Shown: positions 19,417 through 29,171, numbered from the stretch's first letter. The stretch is DNA of 64,000 nucleotides from Kribbella sp. VKM Ac-2568 (GCF_004345365.1 NZ_SLVF01000001.1:1-64000); one strand, 5' to 3'. The notes: generated by a model from the sequence alone, not told the origin. Numbers and translations: made by a program.

Positions 19417-19987
19417 TGGTATGTCCGGGGTGGCGGTGCAGCGGGTCGACGGGGACTTCCGTCGGCGGCTGAGCGCTGCCTTCAGGTGGCGGATGGACCG
19501 GGGCCAGTGGCGCGGTCTGGCCGACCTCACCGGCTGGTGGCGGGACGCGGACCTGCTCGGCGAACTCGGTCCGGCGCTGGCAGCCCTGTACGACGAGAAG
19601 CCGACCGTGGTGCTCGGGCCGGTATCGCGCGGCGCCCTCTTGGGGGCGCTGACGGCTGCCTCGCTGGGAGTCGGGTTCGTGGAGGTCCGCAAGGATCAGG
19701 GGCCGTCGACCGACAGCGATCGCTGGGTGAGGCGGATCACGGCGCCGGACTACCAGGACCGGCACATCGTCTTCGGATTCCGCCGCGGGCTGGTCAACGC
19801 GGGGGACCGGGTGCTGATGGTGGACGACTGGGCTGACACCGGCGCGACGGCCCGGGCGGTCCGGGAGTTGGTGGACGACTGCGGCGCCCGGTGGATCGGC
19901 GCCGCCTGCATCGTCGACGGCCTCACCGACCCCCGCTTCCGCCACGAACTCCCCGTCCGAGCCCTCCTCGACGTCCGCGCGCTGTAG
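19400..19987 (+). CDS. Phosphoribosyltransferase-fold protein
   Basis: The 195-aa product carries the PRPP-binding loop VLMVDDWADTGATARAVREL and an upstream PPi-loop region (VVLGPVSRGALLGALTAASLG), so it has a type I phosphoribosyltransferase fold related to adenine/orotate PRTases. The base or acceptor is not identifiable; many stand-alone copies are salvage enzymes or regulators. Start is uncertain: TTG at 19400 overlaps the upstream gene by 17 bp, while ATG at 19421 would avoid the overlap and keep the whole domain. Confidence 0.75.
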   Translation: MDVTLSGMSGVAVQRVDGDFRRRLSAAFRWRMDRGQWRGLADLTGWWRDADLLGELGPALAALYDEKPTVVLGPVSRGALLGALTAASLGVGFVEVRKDQGPSTDSDRWVRRITAPDYQDRHIVFGFRRGLVNAGDRVLMVDDWADTGATARAVRELVDDCGARWIGAACIVDGLTDPRFRHELPVRALLDVRAL

Positions 19988-20139
19988 GAACCCGAGCCGC
20001 CGAGCGGCTCAGGGGAGCCGCCGACAGCCCGCAGTACGCCGGACAGCGACGCCGGCCGCGGTAGAAGTGCAGTCGGGCCGGCGTCCCGCAGTACAGGTGC
20101 GGCCGGTACGGCGTGCTGCGGTGCGGGTGCGGAGCGTGG

Positions 20140-20625
20140 CTAGTCGGCCAGTTCCTTGGAGAGCATGGCGCTGGTGGTGCCGTTGGGGCGGCGGAGCTTG
20201 CCGACCTCGACGAAGCCGCGGCCGGCGTGGAAGGCCAGGGAGGCGTCGTCGGGCGGGTCCGACTGGACCCGGCAGACCAGCCGGTCGAAGGGCTTGGCTG
20301 CGCGTTCCACCGCCCGGTAGACCGAGGTGGCGACACCCTGGCGGCGGTACGGCTCGGCGACCACGATCCGGTCCAGGTGCAGGAACCGGTTGTTATAGGT
20401 CGAGACGAACCACTGGAAGTCGAGGCTGTCATGGGCGGAGCCGGGCGCGAAGGTGAGGACGAAGGCAGCGACGTCGCCCTCGATCTCCACCACTGCGGCG
20501 TGGGCGGCGATCAGGCGGAGCCAGTCCAGCCGGTCGGGACCCAGCGGATCCGTCTGCTCGACGGCAGCGGCGTTCAGGGCGAGCACGGCCGGTTCGTCGG
20601 CTGACGTCATGGGGCGGAGTTTCAC
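20140..20625 (-). CDS. GNAT-family N-acetyltransferase
   Basis: A single GNAT domain of about 160 aa: starts VKLRPMTSADEPAVLALN, has the beta-strand LDRIVVAEPYRRQGVATSVYRAV with the acetyl-CoA-binding Q/RRxGVA loop, and ends with FHAGRGFVEVGKLR. GTG at 20625 is preferred because GGAAGG lies seven bases upstream; GTG at 20631 is also possible. The gene is divergent from the dnaK operon, about 230 bp from dnaK. The substrate is unknown. Confidence 0.82.
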   Translation of the reverse strand: MKLRPMTSADEPAVLALNAAAVEQTDPLGPDRLDWLRLIAAHAAVVEIEGDVAAFVLTFAPGSAHDSLDFQWFVSTYNNRFLHLDRIVVAEPYRRQGVATSVYRAVERAAKPFDRLVCRVQSDPPDDASLAFHAGRGFVEVGKLRRPNGTTSAMLSKELAD

Positions 20626-20740
20626 GAGCACACCTTCCCACGTGGGACACCTTCCGCGGCAGGGGTCTGGCCAGGGCTTGACCGGACCCTGCCCGGAAAA
20701 TCCGGCCCCGGGGTTGGGAATGACCCGGGGGTGGGGCAAT

Positions 20741-20761
20741 GTTGAGCCAGGTGTACTCAAG
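20741..20761. promoter_or_regulatory. HAIR operator 1 (HspR site) upstream of dnaK
   Basis: GTTGAGC, seven bases, ACTCAAG. The HspR-binding HAIR consensus is CTTGAGT-N7-ACTCAAG; the right half is perfect and the left half differs at the two end bases. It lies about 100 bp before the dnaK start. Its regulator, HspR, is encoded at the end of the same operon. Confidence 0.8.
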
Positions 20762-20814
20762 TCTGAGGTTCCGGTGTCGGGACCGATTTGAATCCGGACC
20801 CCCGGAACGGCAAC

Positions 20815-20835
20815 ATTGAGTCTGCATCACTCAAC
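20815..20835. promoter_or_regulatory. HAIR operator 2 (HspR site) just before dnaK
   Basis: ATTGAGT, seven bases, ACTCAAC, ending 18 bp before the dnaK ATG. Both half-sites match the HAIR consensus at six of seven positions. Two HAIR sites in one promoter suggest cooperative repression by HspR, with DnaK as co-repressor as described for Streptomyces. Confidence 0.85.
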
Positions 20836-20853
20836 TTCGTGGAGGTAACGCAC

Positions 20854-22728
20854 ATGGCCCGCGCGGTCGGTATCGATCTCGGTACGACGAACTCCGTCAT
20901 CGCCGTACTGGAAGGTGGCGAGCCCACCGTCATCCCCAACGCCGAGGGAGCGCGTACGACGCCCTCGGTCGTCGCTTTCGCCAAGAACGGCGAGGTCCTG
21001 GTCGGAGAGGTGGCCAAGCGCCAGGCCACCACGAACGTCGACCGGACGATCCGGTCCATCAAGCGCCACATGGGCGAAGACTGGACCACCACGATCGACG
21101 GCAAGAAGTTCACCGCTCAGCAGATCAGCGCGTTCGTGCTGCAGAAGCTGAAGCGGGATGCCGAGGCGTACCTCGGGGAGCAGGTCACCGACGCGGTCAT
21201 CACCGTGCCGGCCTACTTCTCCGACGCGCAGCGCCAGGCGACCAAGGAGGCCGGCGAGATCGCCGGTCTGAACGTGCACCGGATCGTCAACGAGCCCACC
21301 GCGGCCGCGCTGGCGTACGGGCTGGACAAGGGCACCGAGCAGACCATCCTGGTCTTCGACCTCGGTGGCGGCACCTTCGACGTGTCGCTGCTGGAGATCG
21401 GCGACGGCGTCTTCGAGGTGAAGGCCACCAGCGGTGACAACCACCTCGGTGGTGACGACTGGGACCAGCGGATCGTCAACTGGCTGGTAACCCAGTTCAA
21501 GAACAAGAACGGCACCGACCTGTCCGGCGACAAGATGGCCATGCAGCGTCTGCAGGAGGCCGCGGAGAAGGCCAAGATCGAGCTCTCCAGCGCCGCCGAG
21601 ACGAGCATCCACCTGCCGTACCTGAGCCTGACCGACTCCGGTCCGCTGCACCTGGAGGAGAAGCTCTCCCGGGCCGAGTTCCAGAAGCTCACCAACGACC
21701 TGCTCGAGCGCGCCCGCGCGCCGTTCAAGGCCGTCATCAAGGACGCCGGCATCGACGTGTCGAAGATCGACCACGTCATCCTCGTCGGTGGTTCCACCCG
21801 GATGCCCGCCGTGGCCGAGCTGGTCAAGGAGCTGACCGGTGGCAAGGACCCGAACAAGGGTGTCAACCCGGACGAGGTCGTCGCCGTCGGAGCCTCCCTG
21901 CAGGCCGGTGTGCTGAAGGGTGAGGTCAAGGACGTCCTGCTGCTCGACGTGACCCCGCTGAGCCTGGGCATCGAGACCAAGGGTGGCGTCTTCACCAAGA
22001 TCATCGAGCGCAACACCACGATCCCGACCAAGGGTTCGGAGATCTTCACCACGGCCGAGGACAACCAGCCGTCGGTGATGATCCAGGTCTACCAGGGTGA
22101 GCGCGAGATGGCCCGCGACAACAAGTCGCTCGGCAACTTCGAGCTGACCGGCCTGCCGCCGGCGCCGCGCAACGTGCCGCAGATCGAGGTCACCTTCGAC
22201 ATCGACGCGAACGGCATCGTGCACGTGAACGCCAAGGACCTGGCCACCGGCAAGGAGCAGCGGATGACGGTCACGGGTGGCTCAGCGCTGCCGAAGACCG
22301 ACATCGACCAGATGGTCCGCGACGCCGAGCAGTACGCCGAGGAGGACCGCATCCGTCGCGAGGCGGTCGAGTCCCGCAACCAGGCGGAGGGTCTGGTCTA
22401 CCAGACCGAGAAGTTCCTGCAGGAGAACGAGGACAAGGTCCCCGACGACGTCAAGACCGAGGTCAAGGACGGCGTCGCGGAGCTGAAGAAGGCCCTCGAG
22501 GGTGAGGACGCCGACGTGATCAAGACCGCGTCGGAGAAGCTCGCCCAGTCCAGCCAGAAGATGGGCGCCGCGATGTACGCGAACGCCCAGGCGGCCGGAA
22601 CCTCCGACGAGAGCGCCTCTTCCTCCTCCGACGAGAGCGGCTCGGGTAACTCCGAGGACGACGTGGTCGACGCCGAGATCGTGGACGAGGACCGCCCGCA
22701 GGACAGCAAGGCTGAGGACACCAAGTGA
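20854..22728 (+). CDS. dnaK: Chaperone DnaK (Hsp70)
   Basis: DnaK is the ATP-dependent Hsp70 folding chaperone. The 624-aa product has the phosphate-1 motif [17 protein letters not shown], phosphate-2 [19 protein letters not shown] and the adenosine-binding [13 protein letters not shown] in the ATPase domain (to about residue 365), then the substrate-binding domain beginning [17 protein letters not shown] and an acidic Ser-rich C-terminus ending in the DnaK-type acidic tail. ATG at 20854 was selected for its GGAGG site eight bases upstream and standard MARAVGID start; an in-frame ATG-less extension upstream covers the operator. First gene of the HspR-controlled operon; its stop overlaps grpE. 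Confidence 0.98.
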   Translation: MARAVGIDLGTTNSVIAVLEGGEPTVIPNAEGARTTPSVVAFAKNGEVLVGEVAKRQATTNVDRTIRSIKRHMGEDWTTTIDGKKFTAQQISAFVLQKLKRDAEAYLGEQVTDAVITVPAYFSDAQRQATKEAGEIAGLNVHRIVNEPTAAALAYGLDKGTEQTILVFDLGGGTFDVSLLEIGDGVFEVKATSGDNHLGGDDWDQRIVNWLVTQFKNKNGTDLSGDKMAMQRLQEAAEKAKIELSSAAETSIHLPYLSLTDSGPLHLEEKLSRAEFQKLTNDLLERARAPFKAVIKDAGIDVSKIDHVILVGGSTRMPAVAELVKELTGGKDPNKGVNPDEVVAVGASLQAGVLKGEVKDVLLLDVTPLSLGIETKGGVFTKIIERNTTIPTKGSEIFTTAEDNQPSVMIQVYQGEREMARDNKSLGNFELTGLPPAPRNVPQIEVTFDIDANGIVHVNAKDLATGKEQRMTVTGGSALPKTDIDQMVRDAEQYAEEDRIRREAVESRNQAEGLVYQTEKFLQENEDKVPDDVKTEVKDGVAELKKALEGEDADVIKTASEKLAQSSQKMGAAMYANAQAAGTSDESASSSSDESGSGNSEDDVVDAEIVDEDRPQDSKAEDTK

Positions 22729-23411
22729 CCGATCGCCCCAACGACCCCGGCAGCGAGTTCGGGGACGGCGAGCCTGTCGTCCGCGACAAGCGCCGGATCG
22801 ATCCGGAGACCGGCAACCTGCGGGAGCCTTCCCAGGCTCCCGCCGGTGGGGTCCAGCCGGGCAAGCCCGGTACGCCGGGCGCCCAGCCGCCGCGTGACCC
22901 TTCCGACCTGATCGGGCCCTCGGCCCAGGAGGCCCTGTTGACCGAGGCGCTCGCCGAGCGTACGGCGGACCTGCAGCGGTTGCAGGCGGAGTACGTGAAC
23001 TACAAGCGCCGGGTGGACCGGGACCGGGAGGCGAACCGCGAGGTCGTCATCGGTTCCGTGCTGACCGAGTTGCTGCAGACGCTGGACGACATCGGCCGGG
23101 CCCGCGAGGCGGGTGAGCTCGAGGGCGCCTTCAAGGCGGTCGCCGAGTCGGTCGAGCGCGTCACCGAGAAGCTCGGACTGGTGAAGTACGGCGAGGTGGG
23201 CGACCACTTCGACCCGCGGATCCACGAGGCGCTGCTGCACAACTACTCCGACGAGGTGGACGGCCCGACCGCCACCCTGGTGATGCAGCCGGGCTACCGC
23301 CTCGGCGAGCGGATCCTGCGGGCGGCGCGGGTCGCCGTGTCCGAGCCGACCGAGCAGCTCCCGGCCGAGACGACCGGAGAAGCTGACCAGGCTGACAAGC
23401 CAACGGAGTAA
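22725..23411 (+). CDS. grpE: Nucleotide exchange factor GrpE
   Basis: GrpE releases ADP from DnaK. The 228-aa protein has a long disordered, Pro/Gly/Asp-rich N-terminus (to about 60), then the coiled-coil dimer helix ([29 protein letters not shown]) and the beta-domain with the GrpE signature [11 protein letters not shown] and [18 protein letters not shown] start overlaps the dnaK stop codon, so the two are translationally coupled. An acidic C-terminal tail follows the domain. Confidence 0.97.
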   Translation: MTDRPNDPGSEFGDGEPVVRDKRRIDPETGNLREPSQAPAGGVQPGKPGTPGAQPPRDPSDLIGPSAQEALLTEALAERTADLQRLQAEYVNYKRRVDRDREANREVVIGSVLTELLQTLDDIGRAREAGELEGAFKAVAESVERVTEKLGLVKYGEVGDHFDPRIHEALLHNYSDEVDGPTATLVMQPGYRLGERILRAARVAVSEPTEQLPAETTGEADQADKPTE

Positions 23412-23440
23412 GGGATTCCCCCCGAGGAGGTGAGGCGTCG

Positions 23441-24613
23441 ATGAGTACGAAAGACTGGTTGGAGAAGGACTTCTACAAGGTTCTCGGCGTCTCCAAGACG
23501 GCTGAGGCCGATGAGATCAAGAAGGCCTATCGCAAGCTGGCGCGCAAGTACCACCCGGACTCCAACGCCGGGGACGCGTCCGCCGAGGCCAAGTTCAAGG
23601 AGGTCTCCGAGGCGTACGACGTCGTCGGGGACGCCAAGAAGCGCAAGGAGTACGACGAAGCCCGCCGGCTGTTCGGCAGTGGTGGCTTCCGGATGCCGGG
23701 CGGTGGCGCCCAGGGCGGTGGACAGGGGTTCGGCTTCGATGTCGGCGACCTGTTCAACCGGTCGGGCTCGACCGGCGGCGGTGGACTCGGCGACATCCTG
23801 GGCGGCATGTTCGGCGGTGGTGGCCGCACCACGACCACCACCTCGACGGCCCGTCCGCGGCGCGGCGCCGACATCGAGACCGAGGCGACGATCGAGTTCG
23901 CCGAGGCCGTGAACGGTGTCACCGTCGGACTCCGGATGACCAGTGACGAGCCCTGCAAGACCTGCCGCGGGACCGGCGCGAAGTACGGCACGGTGCCGAA
24001 GGTCTGCCTCAAGTGCGAAGGCACGGGCATGCAGACCTCGGTCCAGGGTGGCGTCTTCGCGATGACCGAGCCCTGCACCGAGTGCAAGGGGCGCGGCCTG
24101 GTCGTGGACCAGCCCTGCGAGACCTGCCACGGCTCCGGCCGCGGCCAGTCGAGCAAGACCATGCAGGTCCGCATCCCCGCGGGCGTGCAGGACGGTCAGC
24201 GGATCCGCCTGAAGGGCAAGGGTGCGGCCGGTGAACGAGGTGGCCCCGCGGGCGATCTCTACGTCACCGTGCATGTGAAGTCGCACCGGATCTTCGGCCG
24301 GCAGGGCGAGCACCTGACGCTGGCGGTTCCGGTGAGCTTCACCGAGGCCGCGCTCGGCGCCGAGATCAAGGTGCCGACCCTGGACGGTCTGCCCGTCACG
24401 GTCCGGATCCCCGCCGGTACTGCGAACGGCAGCAAGCTGCGCGTTCGTGGCAAGGGATCGGTGCGCCGCGACGGTACCAAGGGCGACCTGCTGCTCACCA
24501 TCGAGGTGCAGGTGCCGCACGAGTTGAGCGACGAGCAGCGGACCAAGCTGCAGGAGTTCTCCTCGGCCTCGGCCCAGCCCGACTTGCGCGCCGGGTTGTT
24601 CGGGAGTTCCTGA
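23441..24613 (+). CDS. dnaJ: Chaperone DnaJ (Hsp40, type I)
   Basis: The 390-aa cochaperone stimulates DnaK ATPase activity and presents substrates. It has the J domain (residues 9-75, with YRKLARKYHPD), a Gly-rich linker (about 80-140), four CxxCxGxG zinc-binding repeats (CKTCRGTG, CLKCEGTG, CTECKGRG, CETCHGSG) and the C-terminal peptide-binding domains. A good GGAGG site precedes the ATG. Its stop overlaps the hspR ATG. The extended N-terminus STKDWLEKDFYKVLG is typical of the actinobacterial operon-encoded DnaJ1. Confidence 0.97.
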   Translation: MSTKDWLEKDFYKVLGVSKTAEADEIKKAYRKLARKYHPDSNAGDASAEAKFKEVSEAYDVVGDAKKRKEYDEARRLFGSGGFRMPGGGAQGGGQGFGFDVGDLFNRSGSTGGGGLGDILGGMFGGGGRTTTTTSTARPRRGADIETEATIEFAEAVNGVTVGLRMTSDEPCKTCRGTGAKYGTVPKVCLKCEGTGMQTSVQGGVFAMTEPCTECKGRGLVVDQPCETCHGSGRGQSSKTMQVRIPAGVQDGQRIRLKGKGAAGERGGPAGDLYVTVHVKSHRIFGRQGEHLTLAVPVSFTEAALGAEIKVPTLDGLPVTVRIPAGTANGSKLRVRGKGSVRRDGTKGDLLLTIEVQVPHELSDEQRTKLQEFSSASAQPDLRAGLFGSS

Positions 24614-25071
24614 TGGGCCTCCCGTTCAGCCAGGTGCCGACCTGGGACGACCGCACCCCGATCTACGTGATCTCGGTGGCGGCCCAGTTGGCCGGTATGC
24701 ATCCGCAGACCCTGCGGCAGTACGACCGGCTCGGCCTGGTCACGCCCAGCCGGGCGAGTGGCCGCGGCCGACGGTACTCGGCGTACGACGTGGCGAAGCT
24801 GAGGTACGTCCAGCACCTGTCGCAGGAGGAGGGCGTCAACCTTGCGGGCATCCGGCACATCCTTGAGCTCCAGTCGGAGGTCGAGGACCTGCGCAAGCGG
24901 GTGAACCAGTTGCTCGCCGAGGTGCAGCGTGGGGTCGGTGTGTCCCGGCAGCACACCCAGCGGTCCCGGGTGTTCTCGGCCGGGCCGGCGGGTGATGTGA
25001 TCGCGATGGGCCGGCAGCAGACCACCACCCGGTGGATCCGCACCCAGCCCCTCGAGCTCGGACCGCGCTGA
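24613..25071 (+). CDS. hspR: Heat-shock repressor HspR (MerR family)
   Basis: HspR represses dnaK and clpB by binding HAIR sites, with DnaK as co-repressor. The 152-aa protein has an N-terminal MerR-type winged helix (PIYVISVAAQLAGMHPQTLRQYDRLGLVTPSRASGRGRRYSAYDV) followed by a dimerisation coiled coil (LAGIRHILELQSEVEDLRKRVNQLLAEV) and a basic tail. Gene order dnaK-grpE-dnaJ-hspR matches Streptomyces. ATG overlaps the dnaJ stop. The HAIR sites at 20741, 20815 and 26460 are its expected targets. Confidence 0.95.
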   Translation: MGLPFSQVPTWDDRTPIYVISVAAQLAGMHPQTLRQYDRLGLVTPSRASGRGRRYSAYDVAKLRYVQHLSQEEGVNLAGIRHILELQSEVEDLRKRVNQLLAEVQRGVGVSRQHTQRSRVFSAGPAGDVIAMGRQQTTTRWIRTQPLELGPR

Positions 25072-25440
25072 CCTTCCCCGGAAGGTGAGCCCGGAATGCT
25101 GACCTTCCCCGGAAGGTGAGCCCGGAATGCTGACCTTCCCCGGAAGGTGAGCGCGGTACGCCGGTCTTCCCCGGAAGGCCGGCGTACCGAAAGCCTCCGG
25201 AAGCTTCCATCCCCCCGAAGCTTCCGGTTCCCCCCGGAAGTTCCCACCCCCATGGGGACTCCGGGCCCCGGAGGCGCCTGTTCCCAGGCGCTGACCGGGC
25301 TCCTGGTGGTGCCTTCCCCCGAGGTGCCGCCAGGCCCCGGAGGGACCTGGATGCCAGGTCCCTCCGGGGTTCCGGAGGCATGTCACCCACGTGTCTCCGG
25401 CCGAGCCCCCGGACCCCATCCCCTCGGGTCCGGGGGCTCC
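25069..25440. repeat. Array of GC-rich hairpins and 31-bp tandem repeats after hspR
   Basis: A 31-bp unit starting TGACCTTCCCCGGAAGGTGA occurs at 25069-25099 and 25100-25130, with a diverging third copy from 25131; each holds the hairpin ACCTTCC/GGAAGGT. Next are palindromes around 25156-25187 (GTACGCCGG/CCGGCGTAC) and 25195-25230 (GGAAGCTTCC/GAAGCTTCC), a perfect 16-bp stem with three-base loop (25335-25350 / 25354-25369) and a perfect 14-bp stem (25403-25416 / 25426-25439). This 435-bp gap (to 25506) has no gene; it probably terminates the dnaK operon and may shield or process the mRNA. Number and density of stems are unusual. Confidence 0.8.
25335..25369 (+). terminator. Perfect 16-bp stem-loop, likely terminator of the dnaK operon
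   Basis: CCCCGGAGGGACCTGG, loop ATG, then the exact complement. It lacks a U-run, which is common for actinobacterial terminators. The neighbouring stem at 25403-25439 could act in tandem. Confidence 0.6.
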
Positions 25441-25506
25441 CTGCTGTCCGCCCTTCGCCCAGAAACGCTTTGTGACACAGGCAGTGCGGGGCGCATCATC
25501 GGTCGG

Positions 25507-25717
25507 GTGCAAACACCTGCACTCGTGCTCTCAGGCCCACCCGGGGTCGGCAAGACATCCGTCGGTCGCGGGTGTCGTGGAGAACCTGGACGAGCGGCGG
25601 CAACTGGAGGAGGCCACCGGCGGACCCGTCGTGATCTGCCGGCTCGATGCCCCGGACACCGAACTCGCACAACGCATTCACGCCGCCGACGTCCTAGTGC
25701 GCTGGGCCTTCGCCTAG
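25507..25717 (+). pseudogene. Frameshifted remnant of a P-loop nucleotide kinase
   Basis: From GTG at 25507, VQTPALVLSGPPGVGKTSVGR is a clear Walker A N-terminus. The frame is then lost, and a C-terminal piece appears in another frame: LEEATGGPVVICRLDAPDTELAQRIHAAD, ending in a stop at 25717. The middle of the kinase is missing. It resembles small AAA/adenylate-kinase-like nucleotide kinases of actinomycetes. The combination of deletion and frameshift makes function very unlikely. Confidence 0.65.
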
Positions 25718-25768
25718 TTGGCATCCGGACGGGGTTGCCGCTTGGGTGCCGCCGCCTACCCTGGCGAT

Positions 25769-26305
25769 GTGACGCTCTATCTGCAGACCGACCGGCTGTT
25801 GATCCGGGACTGGGAAGAAGAGGACGCCAAGGCCGCATTGGAGATCTACGGATCGGCCGACGTCGCGCAGTGGTTGTCGCCCGCCATCGACCAGGTCACC
25901 GACGCGGCGACGATGCGCGTCATCCTGCGGGCCTGGATCGAGGCCCAGCCGAACCTCGTCGTCCCGGCCGGCCGCTGGGCCGTGGTCCGCCAGGAGGACA
26001 ACGAGGTGGTCGGCGGCCTGCTCATCCGGCTGCTCCCCCCGTACGAGGAGGACCTGGAGATCGGCTGGCAACTCAAGCCCTCCGCCTGGGGCAACGGCTA
26101 CGCCACCGAGGCCAGCCGAGGCCTGATGAAGTGGGCGTTCAAGGAGGGCTCGATCGACGAACTCTTCGCCGTCGCCCGCCCGCACAACAAGCGCGCGATC
26201 GCGACCGCCACCCGCCTGGGCATGAACTGGGTAGGCGAAACCGACAAGTACTACGACCTGAACCTGCAGGTCTACCGCCTCCGAGCCGCAGACCTCAAAC
26301 CCTGA
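25769..26305 (+). CDS. RimJ/RimL-type GNAT acetyltransferase
   Basis: The 178-aa protein has the RimJ-type start LYLQTDRLLIRDWEEEDAKAALEIYG and the acetyl-CoA core EIGWQLKPSAWGNGYATEASRGLMKWAF followed by RPHNKRAIATATRLGM, a typical Asn-rich motif B. GTG at 25769 is preferred over upstream in-frame codons because it starts just before the first beta-strand. Ribosomal-protein or small-molecule N-acetylation is possible; the substrate is not known. Confidence 0.85.
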   Translation: MTLYLQTDRLLIRDWEEEDAKAALEIYGSADVAQWLSPAIDQVTDAATMRVILRAWIEAQPNLVVPAGRWAVVRQEDNEVVGGLLIRLLPPYEEDLEIGWQLKPSAWGNGYATEASRGLMKWAFKEGSIDELFAVARPHNKRAIATATRLGMNWVGETDKYYDLNLQVYRLRAADLKP

Positions 26306-26355
26306 CGTCACCGCAACGCTTGGCCCCGGCAACAGCAACCAGCACGCCTTCGTCC

Positions 26356-26375
26356 GCCCAGGCAGCCTCCTGGGC
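26356..26375 (+). terminator. Stem-loop between the acetyltransferase and clpB
   Basis: GCCCAGG, loop CAGCCT, CCTGGGC; a compact 7-bp GC stem about 50 bp after the acetyltransferase stop. It probably separates that gene from the clpB promoter. Confidence 0.35.
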
Positions 26376-26459
26376 GCGCTTGGACACGTTGGGTGACGGT
26401 TGAGTGCGGACTGTAGCTGTCGGTCCCGGGTGATCCCTGAGTTATCCCCAGGTTTTCTG

Positions 26460-26486
26460 AGAGTTGAGTGGAATGGACTCAACTCT
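26460..26486. promoter_or_regulatory. HAIR operator (HspR site) of clpB
   Basis: A perfect 10-bp inverted repeat AGAGTTGAGT, seven bases, ACTCAACTCT. It holds HAIR half-sites and lies 54 bp before clpB. TTGAGT inside it may double as a -35 box, with GGATAA 17 bp downstream as the -10, so bound HspR would block RNA polymerase directly. Confidence 0.88.
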
Positions 26487-26539
26487 GGATAAGTTGTCTC
26501 TAGTAGGACTTGTCATGAACTGGAAAGGCTGGAGACCAG

Positions 26540-29122
26540 ATGGATGTTCAGCGGTTGACGACGCTGGCCCGGGAAACCCTGTCGGTCGCGATCCGTCAGA
26601 CCTCCGCGGCGGGCAACCCGACCGTGGAACCGATTCACCTGTTGTCGGCGCTGCTCGCGCAGCCCGAGGGGACCACTGTCGGTCTGCTCGAGGCGGCCGG
26701 CGCGGACGTCGACGCAGTACGCCGCCGTACTGCGGAGCAGTTGAGCAGGCTGCCGAAGACGAGTGGTGGCAGTGTGCAGGCGCCGAGCCTGTCGCCGAAG
26801 ACCAGCGATGTGCTGAATCAGGCCGAGCAGCGGGCCCTCGGGCTCGGGGACGAGTTCGTCTCCACCGAGCACCTGCTGATCTCGCTCGCCACGGTCGAGG
26901 GCAACGCCAAGAGCGCGCTGGACGTGACGCCGGAGGCGCTGCTGCAGGCGTTCGACGCGATGCGCGGCAACCGGCGGATCACCTCGCCGGAGGCTGAGGG
27001 GACCACCAAGACGCTGGAGAAGTACGGCGTCGACCTGACTGAGCGCGCCCGCGACGGCAAGCTCGACCCGGTGATCGGCCGTGACTCGGAGATCCGCCGC
27101 GTGGTCCAGGTGCTGTCGCGCCGGACGAAGAACAACCCGGTCCTGATCGGTGAGCCCGGCGTCGGCAAGACCGCCGTCGTCGAGGGACTCGCGCAGCGGA
27201 TCGTGGCCGGCGACGTACCGGAGTCCCTGCGGGGCCGCCGGCTGATCAGCCTTGACCTGGGCGCGATGGTCGCCGGTGCGAAGTACCGCGGTGAGTTCGA
27301 GGAGCGGCTGAAGGCCGTGCTGACCGAGATCAAGGAATCCGACGGCCAGGTCATCACCTTCATCGACGAGCTGCACACCGTCGTCGGCGCGGGTGCGTCC
27401 GGCGAGGGCGCGATGGACGCCGGCAACATGCTGAAGCCGATGCTGGCCCGCGGTGAGCTGCGGATGATCGGTGCCACCACCCTCGACGAGTACCGGACCC
27501 GGATCGAGAAGGACCCGGCGCTGGAGCGACGCTTCCAGCAGGTCTTCGTCGGTGAGCCGAGTGTCGAGGACTCGATCGCGATCCTGCGCGGCCTGAAGGA
27601 GCGCTACGAGGCGCACCACAAGGTCGCCATTTCCGACAGTGCGCTGGTCGCTGCTGCCACCTTGTCCAACCGCTACATCAGCGGCCGCCAGCTGCCCGAC
27701 AAGGCGATCGACCTGGTCGACGAGTCTGCTTCCCGGCTGCGGATGGAGATCGACTCCTCCCCGGTGGAGATCGACTCGCTGCGGCGGACGGTCGACCGGC
27801 TGAAGATGGAGGAGCTCGCGCTGTCGCGCGAGGAGGACGCCTCCAGTCAGGAGCGGCTGGAGCGGCTGCGCGCCGATCTCGCCGACCGCGAGGAGGAGTT
27901 GCGCGCGCTCGAAGCCCGCTGGGAGAAGGAGAAGTCCGGCCTGAACCGGATCGGTGAGGTCAAGGAGCGGATCGACGAGCTCCGTGGCCAGGCCGAGCGG
28001 GCCCAGCGCGAAGGCGACTTCGAGACCGCCTCAAAGATCCTGTACGGCGACATCCCCGAGCTGACCAAGGAGCTGGAAGAGGCTTCCGCCGAGCCCGAGG
28101 TCATCGACGGCCCGGACGCGATGGTCAACGAGGAGGTCGGGCCCACCGAGATCGCCGAGGTGATCGCGATGTGGACCGGTATCCCGACCGGCCGGCTGCT
28201 CGAGGGCGAGACCGGCAAGCTGCTCCGGATGGAGGACGAGCTGGGCAGGCGGCTGATCGGCCAGCGCGAGGCGGTCAAGGCCGTCAGCGACGCCGTACGC
28301 CGGGCGCGCGCGGGCATCTCCGACCCGGACCGGCCGACCGGGAGCTTCCTGTTCCTCGGCCCGACCGGTGTCGGCAAGACCGAGCTGGCCAAGGCGCTCG
28401 CGGACTTCCTGTTCGACGACGAGCGGGCGATGGTCCGGATCGACATGTCGGAGTACGGCGAGAAGCACAGCGTCTCGCGACTCGTCGGCGCACCCCCCGG
28501 CTACGTCGGCTACGAGGAAGGTGGCCAGCTGACCGAAGCGGTCCGCCGCCGCCCGTACTCCGTGATCCTGCTGGACGAGGTCGAGAAGGCGCACCCCGAG
28601 GTCTTCGACATCCTCCTGCAGGTGCTCGACGACGGCCGGCTGACCGACGGCCAGGGGCGTACGGTCGACTTCCGCAACGTCATCCTGGTGCTCACCAGCA
28701 ACCTGGGTTCGGCGTACCTGGCGGACATGTCGATCGACGACTCCGCCAAGCGCGACCAGGTGATGAACGTGGTTCGCCAGGCCTTCAAGCCGGAGTTCAT
28801 CAACCGGCTCGACGAGATCGTCCTGTTCGACGCCCTGGGCAGCGAGGAGCTGACCAAGATCGTCGGCCTCCAGATCGGTGCGCTGCAGCGCCGGCTGGCT
28901 GACCGCCGCATCACCCTGGATGTCGGCGAGGACGCGATGGAGTGGCTGGCGATGACCGGCTACGACCCGGTGTACGGCGCCCGCCCGCTCCGCCGCCTGG
29001 TCCAGTCCGCCATCGGAGACGAACTAGCCCGAGGCCTCCTTTCGGGCGAGATCCGCGATGGTGACACCGTCCACGTCCGCATCAACGAGGCCAAGGACGC
29101 CCTCGACGTAACCGCCGCCTGA
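26540..29122 (+). CDS. clpB: Disaggregase ClpB (Hsp100)
   Basis: ClpB extracts polypeptides from aggregates with DnaK. The 860-aa product is full length: N-terminal Clp-N repeats, first AAA+ module with Walker A GEPGVGKT (about residue 205) and FIDELH Walker B, the long M-domain coiled coil (about 400-520, rich in E/R), second AAA+ module with Walker A GPTGVGKT (about 607) and Walker [14 protein letters not shown], and the C-terminal D2-small domain [10 protein letters not shown]. The middle coiled coil identifies it as ClpB rather than ClpC/ClpA. It has its own HAIR operator and so belongs to the HspR regulon. Confidence 0.97.
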   Translation: MDVQRLTTLARETLSVAIRQTSAAGNPTVEPIHLLSALLAQPEGTTVGLLEAAGADVDAVRRRTAEQLSRLPKTSGGSVQAPSLSPKTSDVLNQAEQRALGLGDEFVSTEHLLISLATVEGNAKSALDVTPEALLQAFDAMRGNRRITSPEAEGTTKTLEKYGVDLTERARDGKLDPVIGRDSEIRRVVQVLSRRTKNNPVLIGEPGVGKTAVVEGLAQRIVAGDVPESLRGRRLISLDLGAMVAGAKYRGEFEERLKAVLTEIKESDGQVITFIDELHTVVGAGASGEGAMDAGNMLKPMLARGELRMIGATTLDEYRTRIEKDPALERRFQQVFVGEPSVEDSIAILRGLKERYEAHHKVAISDSALVAAATLSNRYISGRQLPDKAIDLVDESASRLRMEIDSSPVEIDSLRRTVDRLKMEELALSREEDASSQERLERLRADLADREEELRALEARWEKEKSGLNRIGEVKERIDELRGQAERAQREGDFETASKILYGDIPELTKELEEASAEPEVIDGPDAMVNEEVGPTEIAEVIAMWTGIPTGRLLEGETGKLLRMEDELGRRLIGQREAVKAVSDAVRRARAGISDPDRPTGSFLFLGPTGVGKTELAKALADFLFDDERAMVRIDMSEYGEKHSVSRLVGAPPGYVGYEEGGQLTEAVRRRPYSVILLDEVEKAHPEVFDILLQVLDDGRLTDGQGRTVDFRNVILVLTSNLGSAYLADMSIDDSAKRDQVMNVVRQAFKPEFINRLDEIVLFDALGSEELTKIVGLQIGALQRRLADRRITLDVGEDAMEWLAMTGYDPVYGARPLRRLVQSAIGDELARGLLSGEIRDGDTVHVRINEAKDALDVTAA

Positions 29123-29131
29123 CTTCACCCC

Positions 29132-29171
29132 AACGGCCGGCCCCGGATCCACCGATCCGGAGCCGGCCGTT
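29132..29171 (+). terminator. Rho-independent-like terminator of clpB
   Basis: AACGGCCGGC and CCGGATC pair with GATCCGG and GCCGGCCGTT around a CACC loop, with one mismatch in the middle: a 17-bp stem 10 bp after the clpB stop. A short T-rich stretch follows. Confidence 0.8.

Noticed and set aside
25069..25160. Tandem 31-bp repeats as a CRISPR array
   Set aside because: Units are directly adjacent without unique spacers and no cas genes are present.
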